A stretch of DNA of 64,000 bases from Apricaphanius iberus (GCA_028564705.1 JAPXFQ010001794.1:160001-224000); one strand, 5' to 3'; positions 24,301 through 31,825 are shown, counted from the stretch's first letter. Notes: a model not told the origin generated them from the sequence alone. Program-made: numbers and translations.

Positions 24301-27300
24301 GGACAAACCTTCTCCTTCAATGCGTTTTCTTTATCTTCATGACTACATTGTAGATTCTCTATTAAGGGCATCAAACTATGAATGAACACATGATGTATAG
24401 AATTACTGTATTTATTAAAACAAAAAGGGTGAAATAACTTTTAGATTCCTGAAAGTATCCACCCTTTGCTCTGATTCCTGCTCTGCATTCTCTTCAGCTT
24501 CTAGTCACCAGAAATGGTTTTCCAACATTCTTGAAGGAGTTCCCAGAGATGCTTAGTACTTGTTGGACCTTTTGCCTTCACTCTGCGGTTCTGCTCACCC
24601 CAAATCATCTCCATTGGGTTCAGGTCCGGTTACTGAGGAGGGCAGGTTATTTCACACTGTTTTGTAAAAGTACTACATAATTCCATATGTGTTCATTCAT
24701 AGTTTTGATGCCTTCAGTGAGAATCTACAATGTAAATAGTCATGAAAATAAAGAAATCGCAGTGAATGAGAAGGTGGGTCCAAACTTTTGGTCTGTACTG
24801 TATATATTGGCAAGAATCTGGTAATAGAACGAGTAAGACTATGGATCGTGATGTTTAAATTTGAAGGAAAGGTTTGTTGCTTTTTTTTTTTTACAACCTG
24901 GACCTTATTTCTAGCAAACATTACGTTCATTTACCCACTCAGACCAGTTTGGAGCCACTTGGAGTCCTTCAGGAGAAGTTTCTATCCAGTCAGATCATCT
25001 TATATCCATACAATGGGAGCCAATCAGGGCAGGAGATTAGCTGCCTGTAATCAGGAATTATCATTTAACCAGGTTTGGTTGTTAACCATTAGCACTACTC
25101 CCATTGGTGTTCAGAACATCTCAGAAGTGCTTATTCGTTCTGTTTCAGAGTGATTTAGAGGCATAATGACATCACTGCTGTGCTCCATCCCAGCTATAGT
25201 CTGAGCAGTAGTTCTGATCTTCTGTGTAGATCTGCACAAAGTACAATCCTGGGAACCACACCAACCTCCCCCACATAGACTGCAGCATCACGGGCCGGCC
25301 CTGCTGCATCGGGACTAAAGGACGGTAAGAACCAGGGGAACGTTGTGCAGCTGAACCAGAACATGTTCCATTGGTTATATGGGCCGAACATGAATTGTGT
25401 GTTGCAGATGTGAGATCACCTCCAGGGAGTACTGTGACTTCATGCAGGGCTATTTTCATGAGGAAGCTACGCTCTGCTCCCAGGTAGGATAAAGTCGTGT
25501 TTCACCTGTTTCCATTTTAATCTGAACGTCTTTGGGTTTAGAACTGCCTAAACGCTGGATGCTGCAGGACGGGGGTGGGGCTTTCCTGCTAGATGTTAGT
25601 TTGGGATTCTGTCCTCCAGGTGGCCTGTATGGACGACGTATGCGGCCTGCTCCCCTTCCTCAACCCAGAGATCCCAGATCAGTTCTCCCGGCTCTGGCTG
25701 TCTCTCTTTCTTCATGCCGGGTGAGTGAACGTCTCTGTCCTGCAGCAGCGCTGGATGACGCGACGAGGAAGCGGAGCTCTGATTGTTCCCTGTGCGTCTG
25801 CAGCGTCCTGCACTGCCTGGTGTCGGTGCTGTTCCAGATGACCGTGCTGAGGGACCTGGAGAAGCTGGCCGGCTGGCTCAGGATCTCCATCATCTACATG
25901 TTGAGCGGCATCACAGGCAACCTTGCCTCTGCCATTTTCCTTCCCTACAGAGCAGAGGTACAACCAGAGGTCACGTTGACCCAATCTTTGACCGTCTGTT
26001 TAGAACAGTGACGGGAAAATCTGAAGGCCGTCTGTCAGTTTTACAGATGGGTATTCACACCTCTGACCATCTGGTGCAAATACAGATATTTGAAAAGTTA
26101 GCTTTGGAGCGCGTCGACCACCGGATGCATGCAGCTACGTTTCCTCCCACTGAAGCAACAATTTGTGGGTCGGGAAACTTCCGATCACTTAAGTCTGACC
26201 CATCCATTTCCAGATCCACCGTTGATTCATTTAGAGGAGAACGCAGAAAGAGGATGCATAGCAGTGAACGGACAAAGAGCTGTGGCATAAGACGCAGTAG
26301 GGAGGAAAAAGGATAATAAGCATCCGTCCTCGCTGAATGCCGGAAGAACTTTACTCCAAAATAGTTTTCTTTTGTCCACAGTGGCCCTAATAATCAGTCG
26401 GAATCATTAGGAATGTACACCTTGAGTATAGGATCATTTACCAAATATTTATAAATATAAACAGGATGTTACTATGGATTATTAGGGCAAGTGCGGACAA
26501 AAAAAAAATTTTTTTGGAGTAAATTTCTACCCAAAAAACTCAATTCAATTTAAACATTTTGAATTTTGTGAGTTAAAACTCAAACATTTTTGATTAATTA
26601 CAGATATTTTCAATAATAAACTTGTCTAATGTCGAACAAAATCATAAATTTGCGAGAGAGAACTCAGAAATTTTCATGATTAAAGGAAAGGCAATTTTAT
26701 TTCTATAGCACACTTTCAACATGAAGGCAATTCAAGGTGCTTTACATGATTCAGTGGTAATGAAACCAAATACATGATAAAAATAAGAAAATTAAAACGG
26801 ATCATTACTAAAAGAAATGAATTTAGTAACTGAAACATGAAAACTAAAATTTATGTTAGAGTATAAAATTTAAAAACAAATAAAGCATAAGAATAAAAAG
26901 AGAAGGTGTAAAGAACAAATGTATATTTGTATAAAAGAATATAGATTAAAAACAGATAAAACCCAATCAATTAATCCATCAATAAAGAACAGATTTATGC
27001 AAATAAAAACAGATAAAACCCAATCAATTAATCCATCAATAAAGAACAGATTTATGCAAAATAATATAGAATAAAAACAGATAAAACCCAATCAATTAAT
27101 CCATCAATAAAGAACAAATTTAGCAAAAAATATAGAAAAAAACAGATAAAACACAATCAAAATAAAATAATAAGAAAAAACAGATAAACCAATCAATTAA
27201 CCATCAATAAGAACAAATTTACAAAAAAATAGATAAAAACAGATAAAACACAATCATAATCCATCAATAAAGAACAATTTATCAATAATATAGAATAAAA

Positions 27301-29276
27301 ACAGATAAAACACAATCAATTAATCCATCAATAAAGAACAAATTTAGCAAAAAATATAGAATAAAAACAGATAAAACACAATCAATTAATCCATCAATAA
27401 AGAACAAATTTATGCAACATAATATAGAATAAAAACAGATAAAACACAATCAATTAATCCATCAATAAAGAACAAATTTATGCAAAATAATATAGAATAA
27501 AAACAGATAAAACACAATCAATTAATCCATCAATAAAGAACAAATTTATGCAAAATAATATAGAATAAAAACAGATAAAACACAATCAATTAATCCATCA
27601 AATCAAATCAAACCATGAGAATCAAAGAGTGATCAAAAACGCAATTTAGGACCCAAAGGCAGCTCTGAATAGTAGAGTTTTAAGAGAATGGCAACAGATT
27701 TTAAATAAAGAGTCAAAAGTTTTTCTCCTTAAATCATTCGATCTCAAGGAGAATAAAATTCAGGTTTGAAATATTGCCTAGGGCGCAAAATACCCCTGAT
27801 GTCATATGTCTTTGTCTGTAAGAGCGTTGCATGATGGGATGTACGGGGGTGCAAAGCTTCGCTGGCTTTGAGTGCGGAGCATCTAAACTTTGAAAAGAAA
27901 AATGCCAGAAATCCTAAACTAGACAGCAGCAGAAGAGGGTTTATTTGGTTTCCCGCCTGGAAACGACGTGCTCTTTAGAGACGCATAAAAATGTTAAAAA
28001 CATAAATGTAACAAAATATTAACGAAGAACATAGACCCTTCTGTTTCTTTGTTTTGTGATTTACCTTAAATAAAAAACCTTGTTAAGCCTGTGGGACACA
28101 AAGCGCACAGAGAAAACAACCATTTTGCATTCCTGTGGTTGAAATGTGAGCAGATCTGGAACTCAGCCGTCTGTAAAATATCCGTATGCTGACCCCAAAC
28201 ACAAACTAGTTATGGTGCGTTCCACTTAGATCGAAGCTGGGTAAACAGTTAGCGTCGTCAGACATGTTGGTATTCCAAAATGGCGATGCCCAAGTAGCCA
28301 TAGTTTTACTACCTCTTCCAAACGTCGTTTTAAGCTGTACTTTCCATTTACAATCACCACTTATATTTGGTTAAGTTTAGCTTCGTAAACACTAAATGTA
28401 AGATGGATTTTTAGATGGATTCTTAATAGTGCGTCTTGTAAAATAGAAATTTTTCCGCCACAGCTGCTATTGTTGATGTGAGGAGCGGCCATATTGAAAA
28501 TGAAATTCGGAGCAAAACAAAAATTTCAGACTTTCTTTACAAATAGAACGTACCATTAGTTCTGTCCAATGGAGGCAGTAACACCACATGATTATGGACA
28601 ATTTCTGAAAATATGGATCCCTAGCCTCCTGCACAAGTTCATCTCTGTTTGTTAGTCGTGTAGTTCCTCTGTAGAACTACTTTGGTTTCCCCCAGCAATG
28701 CGAGGCGCTGTAGGTCACGTGTCGGTTGGATCTCTAGCAGCTCAGTCTGCTTCCTCCTCCTCCTCCAGGTGGGTCCTGCAGGCAGCCAGTTCGGCATCCT
28801 GGCCTGTCTCTTCGTGGAGCTCTTTCAGAGCTGGCAGATCCTGGAGCGGCCGTGGCGGGCCTTCGCCAAACTCTCCGCCATCTCCGTCTTCTTTTTCTCC
28901 TTCGGCCTGCTACCTTGGATCGACAACTTCGCCCACATCTGCGGCTTTGTGTCGGGGTTCTTCCTGTCCTTCGCCTTCCTGCCGTACATCAGGTGGGTGG
29001 ACTAAACCAACATCCAAGCAGCACCCAGAGGGGAATAATGTCTGCGTCGATAACCGTTCCGTGTTCTGATAACCCTCCAGCTTCGGGCGCTCCGACACGT
29101 ACCGGAAGAGAGTCCAGATCTGTGGCTTCCTGCTGATCTTCCTGGGCCTGCTCTCCACCCTGGCCGTTCTCTTCTACGTCTACCCTGTGAAGTGTGACTG
29201 GTGCGAGTACCTGACCTGCGTCCCAGTCACAGACACTTTCTGTGAGAAGTACGACCTGAATGCTCACCTCCGCTGA
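9102..29276 (+). CDS. rhbdf1: iRhom1 (inactive rhomboid family member 1), 3' sixteen coding exons
   Basis: iRhoms are protease-dead rhomboids of the ER and Golgi that bind ADAM17/TACE and govern its trafficking and the shedding of its substrates. Coding exons: 9102-9321, 12512-12718, 15855-15977, 16162-16304, 16396-16647, 16728-16839, 16918-16992, 21166-21327, 21409-21509, 22826-22889, 25230-25324, 25408-25483, 25620-25720, 25804-25957, 28769-28992, 29081-29276. They sum to 2305 bases, and every junction keeps phase to the TGA. Order: N-terminal cytoplasmic region, first membrane segment (exon at 16728), Cys-rich luminal iRhom homology domain, then the rhomboid core. The rhomboid Ser motif reads GPAG, while the later His in NFAHICG is kept. 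[16 protein letters not shown] and the C-terminus [10 protein letters not shown] fit RHBDF1 better than RHBDF2. About the first 85-90 residues are missing compared with mammalian proteins of about 855. I cannot tell which teleost a/b paralogue this is. Confidence 0.96.
9322..11486 (+). other. rhbdf1: rhbdf1 intron sequence, AT-rich
   Basis: Mostly AT-rich with no recognised coding. A partial family B repeat lies at about 9981-10090 (GGCTCCAAACTTCTC). A pure T run occupies about 11279-11302. A 234-aa frame at 10856-11560 reads low-complexity sequence across this T run and is not convincing. Confidence 0.6.
11487..11991 (-). mobile_element. nonautonomous Tc1/mariner element with a transposase remnant
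   Basis: Inverted termini: TACAGTACAGACAAAAAGTT at the left and the complement of GGTCTGTACTGTA at the right, next to TA. Inside, on the minus strand, is a remnant of the transposase end ([18 protein letters not shown], then KTISGD-like). A close copy lies at 24280-24804. Confidence 0.85.
12183..12511. repeat. (TG)n-bounded repeat with TTAGGG-like motifs at a splice acceptor
   Basis: (GT)n at about 12183-12206 and again at 12487-12509 enclose a unit with several GTGGGGACC blocks (12219-12305), several GTTAGGGTTAGG-like motifs (12355-12435) and TCCCCACAAG. I recognise this as a common fish intron repeat. Its right edge abuts the acceptor of the exon at 12512. Confidence 0.8.
12512..12718 (+). 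CDS. rhbdf1: rhbdf1 exon, cytoplasmic basic region
   Basis: 69 codons, phase 0 on both sides, donor GTGCGT. It encodes [12 protein letters not shown], the Ser-rich [11 protein letters not shown] and the basic [19 protein letters not shown], the last typical of iRhoms. The acceptor AG follows a pure (TG)n tract with no ordinary pyrimidine run. The exon is much richer in GC than its flanks. Confidence 0.96.
12730..13100 (-). repeat. dispersed repeat family A, copy in an rhbdf1 intron
   Basis: About 350 bp with GCAACAATACCACTTTTTTC, GAATTGGAAGACATG and GGTATCGGTGCATCTC. Related copies at 21990-22250, 29556-29865, 43760-44040, 45530-45870 and 60985-61100. The best-preserved one has AAGTAGGGATG/CATCCCTACTT inverted ends. 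Probably a hAT-like short element. Confidence 0.6.
13101..14087 (+). other. rhbdf1: rhbdf1 intron sequence, nothing recognised
   Basis: AT-rich, no coding signal and no repeat I can name. A G-run occurs near 13800. Confidence 0.5.
14088..14745 (-). mobile_element. L2-type LINE 3' UTR copy (minus strand)
   Basis: Nearly collinear with 52857-53428 and then 53817-53870, from the 3' tail (TCAGTTTATTTTTATGTATA, ATGTCATCTCAAGGCGCTTT) through AACTCCCTTTTAACAGGAAG to the TAGCTACTA-rich stretch. Unlike the 53-kb copy it has no rRNA insert, so it serves as the empty reference. Confidence 0.85.
14746..15419. other. intron spacer between two outward-facing L2 3' ends
   Basis: AT-rich and noncoding. GTCGCCCTCTAAAGG and GCTAGCTCAGCATCC stretches suggest further repeat material that I cannot name. 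Confidence 0.35.
15420..15700 (+). mobile_element. L2-type LINE 3' end (plus strand)
   Basis: TTCTTCCTGTTAGAGGGGAG, GCAATCTGCTGGGATTCCTT and GTAACGTGCCTCGAGATGAT match the 3' UTR and tail seen at 51685-51830 and, in reverse, at 52857 onward. Ends about 150 bp before the exon at 15855. Confidence 0.75.
15855..15977 (+). CDS. rhbdf1: rhbdf1 exon, acidic cytoplasmic segment
   Basis: 41 codons, phase 0 on both sides; acceptor TTTTTAG, donor GTGAGC. It encodes [20 protein letters not shown] and then ELDTSFFTR, a hallmark of the iRhom N-terminal region. Confidence 0.96.
16162..16304 (+). CDS. rhbdf1: rhbdf1 exon, cytoplasmic segment
   Basis: 143 bases; acceptor CTTCTCAG, donor GTAGGT. It encodes [20 protein letters not shown] and ends KLERTHLML, the last Leu codon being completed by the next exon. 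Reading through the donor would stop at once, which supports the splice site. Confidence 0.95.
16396..16647 (+). CDS. rhbdf1: rhbdf1 exon, cytoplasmic segment before the first membrane helix
   Basis: 252 bases from acceptor CTGCAG. It encodes [44 protein letters not shown] and [12 protein letters not shown]. The frame and the family's DHRPFF junction require it to end at CACAG with intron start GCAGGA, a GC donor. Reading on gives an unrelated tail and a stop. Confidence 0.94.
16648..16727 (+). other. rhbdf1: 80-bp GC-AG intron of rhbdf1
   Basis: Intron starts GCAGGA after CACAG and ends CTCCAG. No GT donor nearby keeps the frame of ...MDAH-R-PFFTYW. GC-AG introns are a known minor class spliced by the major spliceosome. 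Confidence 0.85.
16728..16839 (+). CDS. rhbdf1: rhbdf1 exon, first transmembrane segment
   Basis: Acceptor CTCCAG, donor GTAAGT. It encodes RPFFTYW, then the hydrophobic segment [19 protein letters not shown], then QHETVDS at the start of the luminal iRhom homology domain. It ends in phase 0. Confidence 0.96.
16918..16992 (+). CDS. rhbdf1: rhbdf1 exon, start of the iRhom homology domain
   Basis: 25 codons, phase 0 on both sides, after a 78-bp intron with a T-rich tract. It encodes [20 protein letters not shown] followed by VGPNS. Donor GTAAGT. Confidence 0.95.
17588..18635 (+). mobile_element. defective Tc1/mariner transposon
   Basis: Inverted terminal regions about 75 bp long: ATTTGCAAATTATGATGGAA near 17674 mirrors TCCACCATAATTTGCAAAT near 18565, with related outer sequence at about 17612 and 18630. 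Inside, the + strand keeps Tc1 transposase pieces: [73 protein letters not shown]. Frameshifts, stops and missing segments make it non-functional. Lies in a 4.2-kb rhbdf1 intron. Confidence 0.9.
18636..21165 (+). other. rhbdf1: rhbdf1 intron sequence
   Basis: 18868-18965 resembles the end of a hAT-like short element (GATAAGTCGATTCGTCACGA, AATTTGTCGAATCG). 20512-20527 is a short (TA)n followed by a C run. The rest is AT-rich with no coding signal. Confidence 0.5.
21166..21327 (+). CDS. rhbdf1: rhbdf1 exon, Cys-rich luminal domain
   Basis: 54 codons, phase 0 on both sides; acceptor CTGCAG, donor GTCAGT. It encodes [18 protein letters not shown] and [19 protein letters not shown]. The Cys pattern is typical of the iRhom homology domain. 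Confidence 0.96.
21409..21509 (+). CDS. rhbdf1: rhbdf1 exon, luminal domain
   Basis: 101 bases; acceptor CTGCAG, donor GTAACC. It encodes [18 protein letters not shown] and GSVCHQDPR. The AVWVKWP motif distinguishes iRhom1 from iRhom2 here. Confidence 0.95.
21990..22250 (-). repeat. dispersed repeat family A copy
   Basis: ATACTTCTACCACACAAAAA, then ATTTGAAGACAGCTTTTATT and GATAAATATTAATAAAAATG, shared with 12730-13100 in the same orientation. Confidence 0.55.
22380..22700 (+). mobile_element. Tc1-type transposase remnant
   Basis: AGCACGGTGGTGGAGGCATG (KHGGGGM-like) and GCATTGGCCTAGTCAAAGTC ([13 protein letters not shown]) on the + strand are Tc1 signature pieces, with most of the intervening gene lost. 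Ends shortly before the small rhbdf1 exon at 22826. Confidence 0.6.
22826..22889 (+). CDS. rhbdf1: rhbdf1 small exon, luminal domain (64 bases)
   Basis: Too short to stand out as an ORF. Acceptor TGTGCAG, donor GTAGGT. With the previous AG it completes Arg, then reads [20 protein letters not shown] and P in frame, matching the family motif around HEWPDDITKWP. Its phase (2 in, 0 out) is exactly what the neighbouring exons need. Confidence 0.93.
23515..23990 (+). repeat. dispersed repeat family C, copy 1
   Basis: ACACAGAGACTCCTATGAGT, GTTTATAGAATAA and GGGGCTAAAAGGGGCCCAGG recur at 31826-32555, where a further element splits the copy. Upstream (23290-23500) is a block resembling 47110-47250 in reverse (GCAGATTTTCAGC). 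Confidence 0.65.
24177..24240. mobile_element. terminus of the same Tc1/mariner short element (solo end)
   Basis: Begins GTACAGACCAAAAGTTTGGA and continues as the left end of the element at 24280 for about 60 bp, then breaks off. Only about 40 bp separates it from the full copy. Confidence 0.75.
24280..24804 (-). mobile_element. nonautonomous Tc1/mariner element with transposase remnant, second copy
   Basis: Inverted ends TACAGGACAGACAAAAAGTT and GGTCTGTACTGTA. Internal sequence is nearly identical to 11487-11991, including the antisense transposase end (complement of CCAAATCATCTCCATTGGGT). Confidence 0.85.
24870..25115 (+). repeat. dispersed repeat family B copy
   Basis: GACCTTATTTCTAGCAAACA, AGTTTGGAGCCACTTGGAGT and CAGGAGAAGTTT; reverse of the copies at 62-270 and 41560-41740. 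Ends about 115 bp before the exon at 25230. Confidence 0.6.
25230..25324 (+). CDS. rhbdf1: rhbdf1 exon, luminal domain
   Basis: Acceptor TGTGTAG, donor GTAAGA. It encodes [19 protein letters not shown] and [10 protein letters not shown], matching the iRhom1 KNSAGNHTN region, including an NHT glycosylation sequon. It ends in phase 2. Confidence 0.96.
25408..25483 (+). CDS. rhbdf1: rhbdf1 exon, luminal domain
   Basis: 76 bases; acceptor TTGCAG, donor GTAGGA. It encodes [20 protein letters not shown] and TLCSQ, a near-invariant iRhom stretch. Preceded by an 83-bp intron. Confidence 0.96.
25620..25720 (+). CDS. rhbdf1: rhbdf1 exon, start of the rhomboid core
   Basis: Acceptor CCTCCAG, donor GTGAGT. 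It encodes [20 protein letters not shown] and [13 protein letters not shown], leading into the second membrane segment. Confidence 0.96.
25804..25957 (+). CDS. rhbdf1: rhbdf1 exon, rhomboid-core membrane segments
   Basis: Acceptor TCTGCAG, donor GTACAA. It encodes [20 protein letters not shown] and [20 protein letters not shown], ending RAE. The [14 protein letters not shown] motif is diagnostic of iRhoms. Confidence 0.97.
25958..26689 (+). other. rhbdf1: rhbdf1 intron, left part, nothing recognised
   Basis: Noncoding. A partly symmetric pair of blocks lies at about 26303-26385 and 26480-26520 (ACTTTACTCCAAAATAG and GGAGTAAATTTCTACCC), perhaps the ends of a small element. Confidence 0.35.
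26690..27780 (-). mobile_element. L2-type LINE 3' end with expanded AT-rich array
   Basis: The tail GGCAATTTTATTTCTATAGC, then GCAATTCAAGGTGCTTTACA matches 3312. The AT-rich tract that follows a tail of this type has expanded here into a 68-bp tandem array. 27606-27780 resumes related non-tandem sequence (GGCAGCTCTGAATAGTAGAG). Confidence 0.5.
26945..27605. repeat. 68-bp AT-rich tandem array, about ten units
   Basis: Unit contains ACAGATAAAACACAATCAAT, TAATCCATCAATAAAGAACA, AATTTATGCAAAATAATATA, GAATAAAA. The first units read ACCCAATC, later ones ACACAATC. Units at 27121-27300 carry many single-base deletions absent from the others. Confidence 0.93.
27781..28768 (+). other. rhbdf1: rhbdf1 intron, right part, nothing recognised
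   Basis: No coding signal before the exon acceptor at 28768. GTTGGTATTCCAAAATGGCG and CGGCCATATTGAAAATG look like pieces of an unnamed repeat. Confidence 0.4.
28769..28992 (+). CDS. rhbdf1: rhbdf1 exon with the inactivated catalytic motif
   Basis: Acceptor CCTCCAG, donor GTGGGT. It opens with VGPAGSQFG, where active rhomboids carry GxSG: Ala stands in place of the nucleophilic Ser and a Pro precedes it. [16 protein letters not shown] keeps the second-site His. Three hydrophobic segments are visible. It ends in phase 2. Confidence 0.97.
29081..29276 (+). CDS. rhbdf1: rhbdf1 last coding exon
   Basis: Acceptor CCTCCAG. It encodes [16 protein letters not shown], a final hydrophobic helix ([19 protein letters not shown]), [12 protein letters not shown] and the end [10 protein letters not shown] followed by TGA. 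Confidence 0.96.
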
Positions 29277-30080
29277 GATCCGGAGCCGCTCCTTCCTGGC
29301 CGTTTTGTGCTGAGGAACATGGAGGAGAGCCAGAACCTCCTGGAACCGGTGCTTCGTTCCTGGATCTGGAGATCCTGGAGGACTAATGGTTGCTCTTACC
29401 GTGACTTCATATCGCCTCCTAGTGGCCGGAAGGAGCATTACAAGCAGTTTAAGGTGCAGTGGAGGAGAGGAGGCCGGCTGGATCTCCTCAGAACTAAGCT
29501 GGTCTCTAGACATGACTGAAGATGCCTTAACTTCACTCGTCCTGTAAGGAAATCCTTCAAAGTAGGGATGCACTGATACTGATGCAGGTATCGGGCCGAC
29601 ACCGTTCTTACATACTGTAAAGGTAACTGATACCATGAAACGATACTTAAAATGTGTAAAACCTGCAATAATTTCACAGATTTTTTTTTTTTTTTACTTG
29701 AAATGATAGTTTTGTGGTCATTTTTATCAAATTCCCCATCATTTGTTGTAACAAACAGAGAAAAAAGTAAATCCCGTCTTCCAATTCATGGCTTTTTTTG
29801 TGTGGTAGAAGTATCGACATATCGGCTGGAAAGAATTGGTATTGTTACATCCCTACTTTAAAACATCAAATAATCATGTGAAATATGTTTTTACTGCAGT
29901 ATTTAGTTTCTCACAGACTTTTTTACACTTTATTCATGAATGGAATATGTTTTTATATCCATCTTGTGGTAAATATTCATCCTGTGAATGAAGCACTTCA
30001 AGTCGAGTGATTGTTAAAATCTGTTGAAACACTGATAATTTTTTTTCTCTCTTTTATTAAAAATTGTAGCGTTTTAGCTA
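29277..30080 (+). other. rhbdf1: probable rhbdf1 3' untranslated region
   Basis: Sequence after the TGA with no coding potential. An ATTAAA at 30056-30061 is a possible polyadenylation signal. A short TIR-bearing repeat lies inside at about 29556-29865. The true 3' end cannot be read from sequence alone. Confidence 0.35.
29556..29865 (+). mobile_element. family A short element with intact inverted ends
   Basis: Bounded by TTCAAAGTAGGGATG at the left and CATCCCTACTTTAAA at the right, an inverted repeat of about 15 bp. The internal sequence (TTTTTGTGTGGTAGAAGTAT, AATTCCCCATCATTTGTTGT) matches the other family A copies. Sits just after the rhbdf1 stop codon, probably within the 3' UTR. Confidence 0.8.
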
Positions 30081-30162
30081 CTTTAATGCTGAACTGCAGC
30101 TTATCTGTCTGTTCCTCCCTGACAAGTGAGATCTCGAGACATTATGAGGTTTGTCATGGATT

Positions 30163-30720
30163 ACGTGATAACTTTATTGTTTGAACAATATACTTTTCAC
30201 GTTTGTACAATATTATATTACGTTATTTCATGATAACTTTATTGCTCTAACGATGCACTTTTCAAGTTTGTACAATATAATATCACGTTTTTATGTGAAA
30301 ACTTTATTGTAGTTTATATCCATGGAGCCTTCCATGTCCCTCCAGCTGATCAGCGAGAAATGTAGCCACTTCCATCGGATCAGACTCATTCTTCCTCCTG
30401 TACAGCCCCATGCATTTTAGGTTCCTTCTCAGTGTCCGCATACTTATCAGAATACTGTCCAAGCTGCTCAGTAACTGCAAAATCTCCCCATGCCTCAATC
30501 CAAGCATAAAATAGAAGTTCATTAATTCCAGTAAACGAGACATTTTTGCACGCGCTGATCTGCACCGTTATCAACTTCAACTGGTGCGAAAATTATATTG
30601 TTAAACGATGAATTATTCACGTTTGTACAATATATTATCATGTTCGTACAATATATTTATATTGTACAAACTTGAAAAGTATATTGTTAGAACAATAAAG
30701 TTATCATGAAATAACGTGAT
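30163..30720. mobile_element. fold-back element with an internal ORF
   Basis: Left arm ACGTGATAACTTTATTGTTT and a second, tandem-like arm at 30221-30290 (ATTTCATGATAACTTTATTG). The right arm at 30600-30720 is their inverse (CAATAAAGTTATCATGAAAT, AACGTGAT). The arms frame a non-repetitive core with an 80-residue minus-strand ORF. Confidence 0.75.
30304..30543 (-). CDS. integrase-type transposase N-terminal fragment
   Basis: 79 residues: MSRLLELMNFYFMLGLRHGE, then ILQLLSSLDSILISMRTLRR and further on LKCMGLYRRKNESDPMEV and LEGHGRLHGYKLQ. From memory this resembles the helical N-terminus (…LGLYRRKN…LEKHGKLHGYRW…) of rve/integrase-core proteins encoded by large fish DNA transposons. The DDE core itself is absent, so it cannot be active alone. 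It fills the core of the fold-back element at 30163-30720. Confidence 0.5.
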   Translation of the reverse strand: MSRLLELMNFYFMLGLRHGEILQLLSSLDSILISMRTLRRNLKCMGLYRRKNESDPMEVATFLADQLEGHGRLHGYKLQ

Positions 30721-31825
30721 ACAGCTCTGTTTTTTCTTTAGCTCTACGCTTCCCTAAATAAGAGAAAAAACACAAGAATTTAAATATCTAAAGACAAGAA
30801 ATGAAAAGTGTGGAAGGAAGGATGGAAGAAAGGACCAAAATTAATACACTAAGATCCTAAAATAACCCTAGAATGATCAGGTCAACTGACATTCAAACAC
30901 AAACTCCTAACATCAGAACACTGTTGTAAATTGTTGCTAAATCAAAAAACTGGAATTAAAATGCAGCACAAGGTTATCAAAACCCTTCTCCCTGTATTAT
31001 GCCATATTCCCCAGATGCCTTTACTAATTATCACTTAATCAATAGAAATGACCATTGCTCATTTTTCTCTTCGGTTCCTTTGCTGATGTTATCACCCGTT
31101 TCTCAGTGGTTAAAAATCAACCCCACGTTAACCAAATGTACACTGTGTTCATGTTTAGGTATTTAGTTCCTCTCAGACGGGAACTAAACTACATTTTATG
31201 TGACGTCATCGGCACCTGTGAGCAGGATGTTGTCACGGCAACGAGCAAAAATGACTGAATCTGGGAGCGTGTTGGCGCAAGCAGGGAGTCACCTTCATGT
31301 CCTCTAGATGGCGCTGACGCACTGGTGTTGTTGTAAGCTGTCTGCTGCTGGTAGAAAATAGACAGACTCGTTTCGTTGTTAATCTGCATGGAGAACCCCG
31401 CAGAGCTCCATTCAGACACAAATACAGCAAAATGATTCAGCACACGGGTTAGATTCAGCAGCTGTAGCCCAGAGCCGGCCCAAGGCACAAGCAAACTAAC
31501 TAACAGAGACTACAGATGTTAAAACTCGTAAAAATGTGAATATTACTCCATTTTATTTAGTTTCGTTTCAGGTTAGATTACGTAACATTTTTCAATTGTT
31601 TACATTTTTGTGTAATTTCTGGTCCTGGAACTCTGTTATGGACGCCATTTTCTTTCTCTCTTATTATTGAACCATGACCTCCGACTTTAGATGAGGCAGA
31701 GTTTGAGATGTTGTTCTTGGTTCTTCTGGACTTCCTGGATGAGTCGTGGATGAACTCCTGGAGTAATCCTGGTAGGTGTTCCTCTCCTGGGAAGGTTTTC
31801 CGCTTACCTAGAAGGAAATCTACAG
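30721..31825. other. intergenic stretch, nothing recognised
   Basis: AT-rich. GTCCTCTAGATGGCGCTGAC near 31300 resembles a short motif common in fish repeats. No coding frame with any recognisable family. Confidence 0.4.

Noticed and set aside
28698..29158. Overlapping frames in other phases around the rhbdf1 exon at 28769
   Set aside because: Shadow frames of a GC-rich exon; the true frame encodes the iRhom motifs and joins its neighbours in phase.
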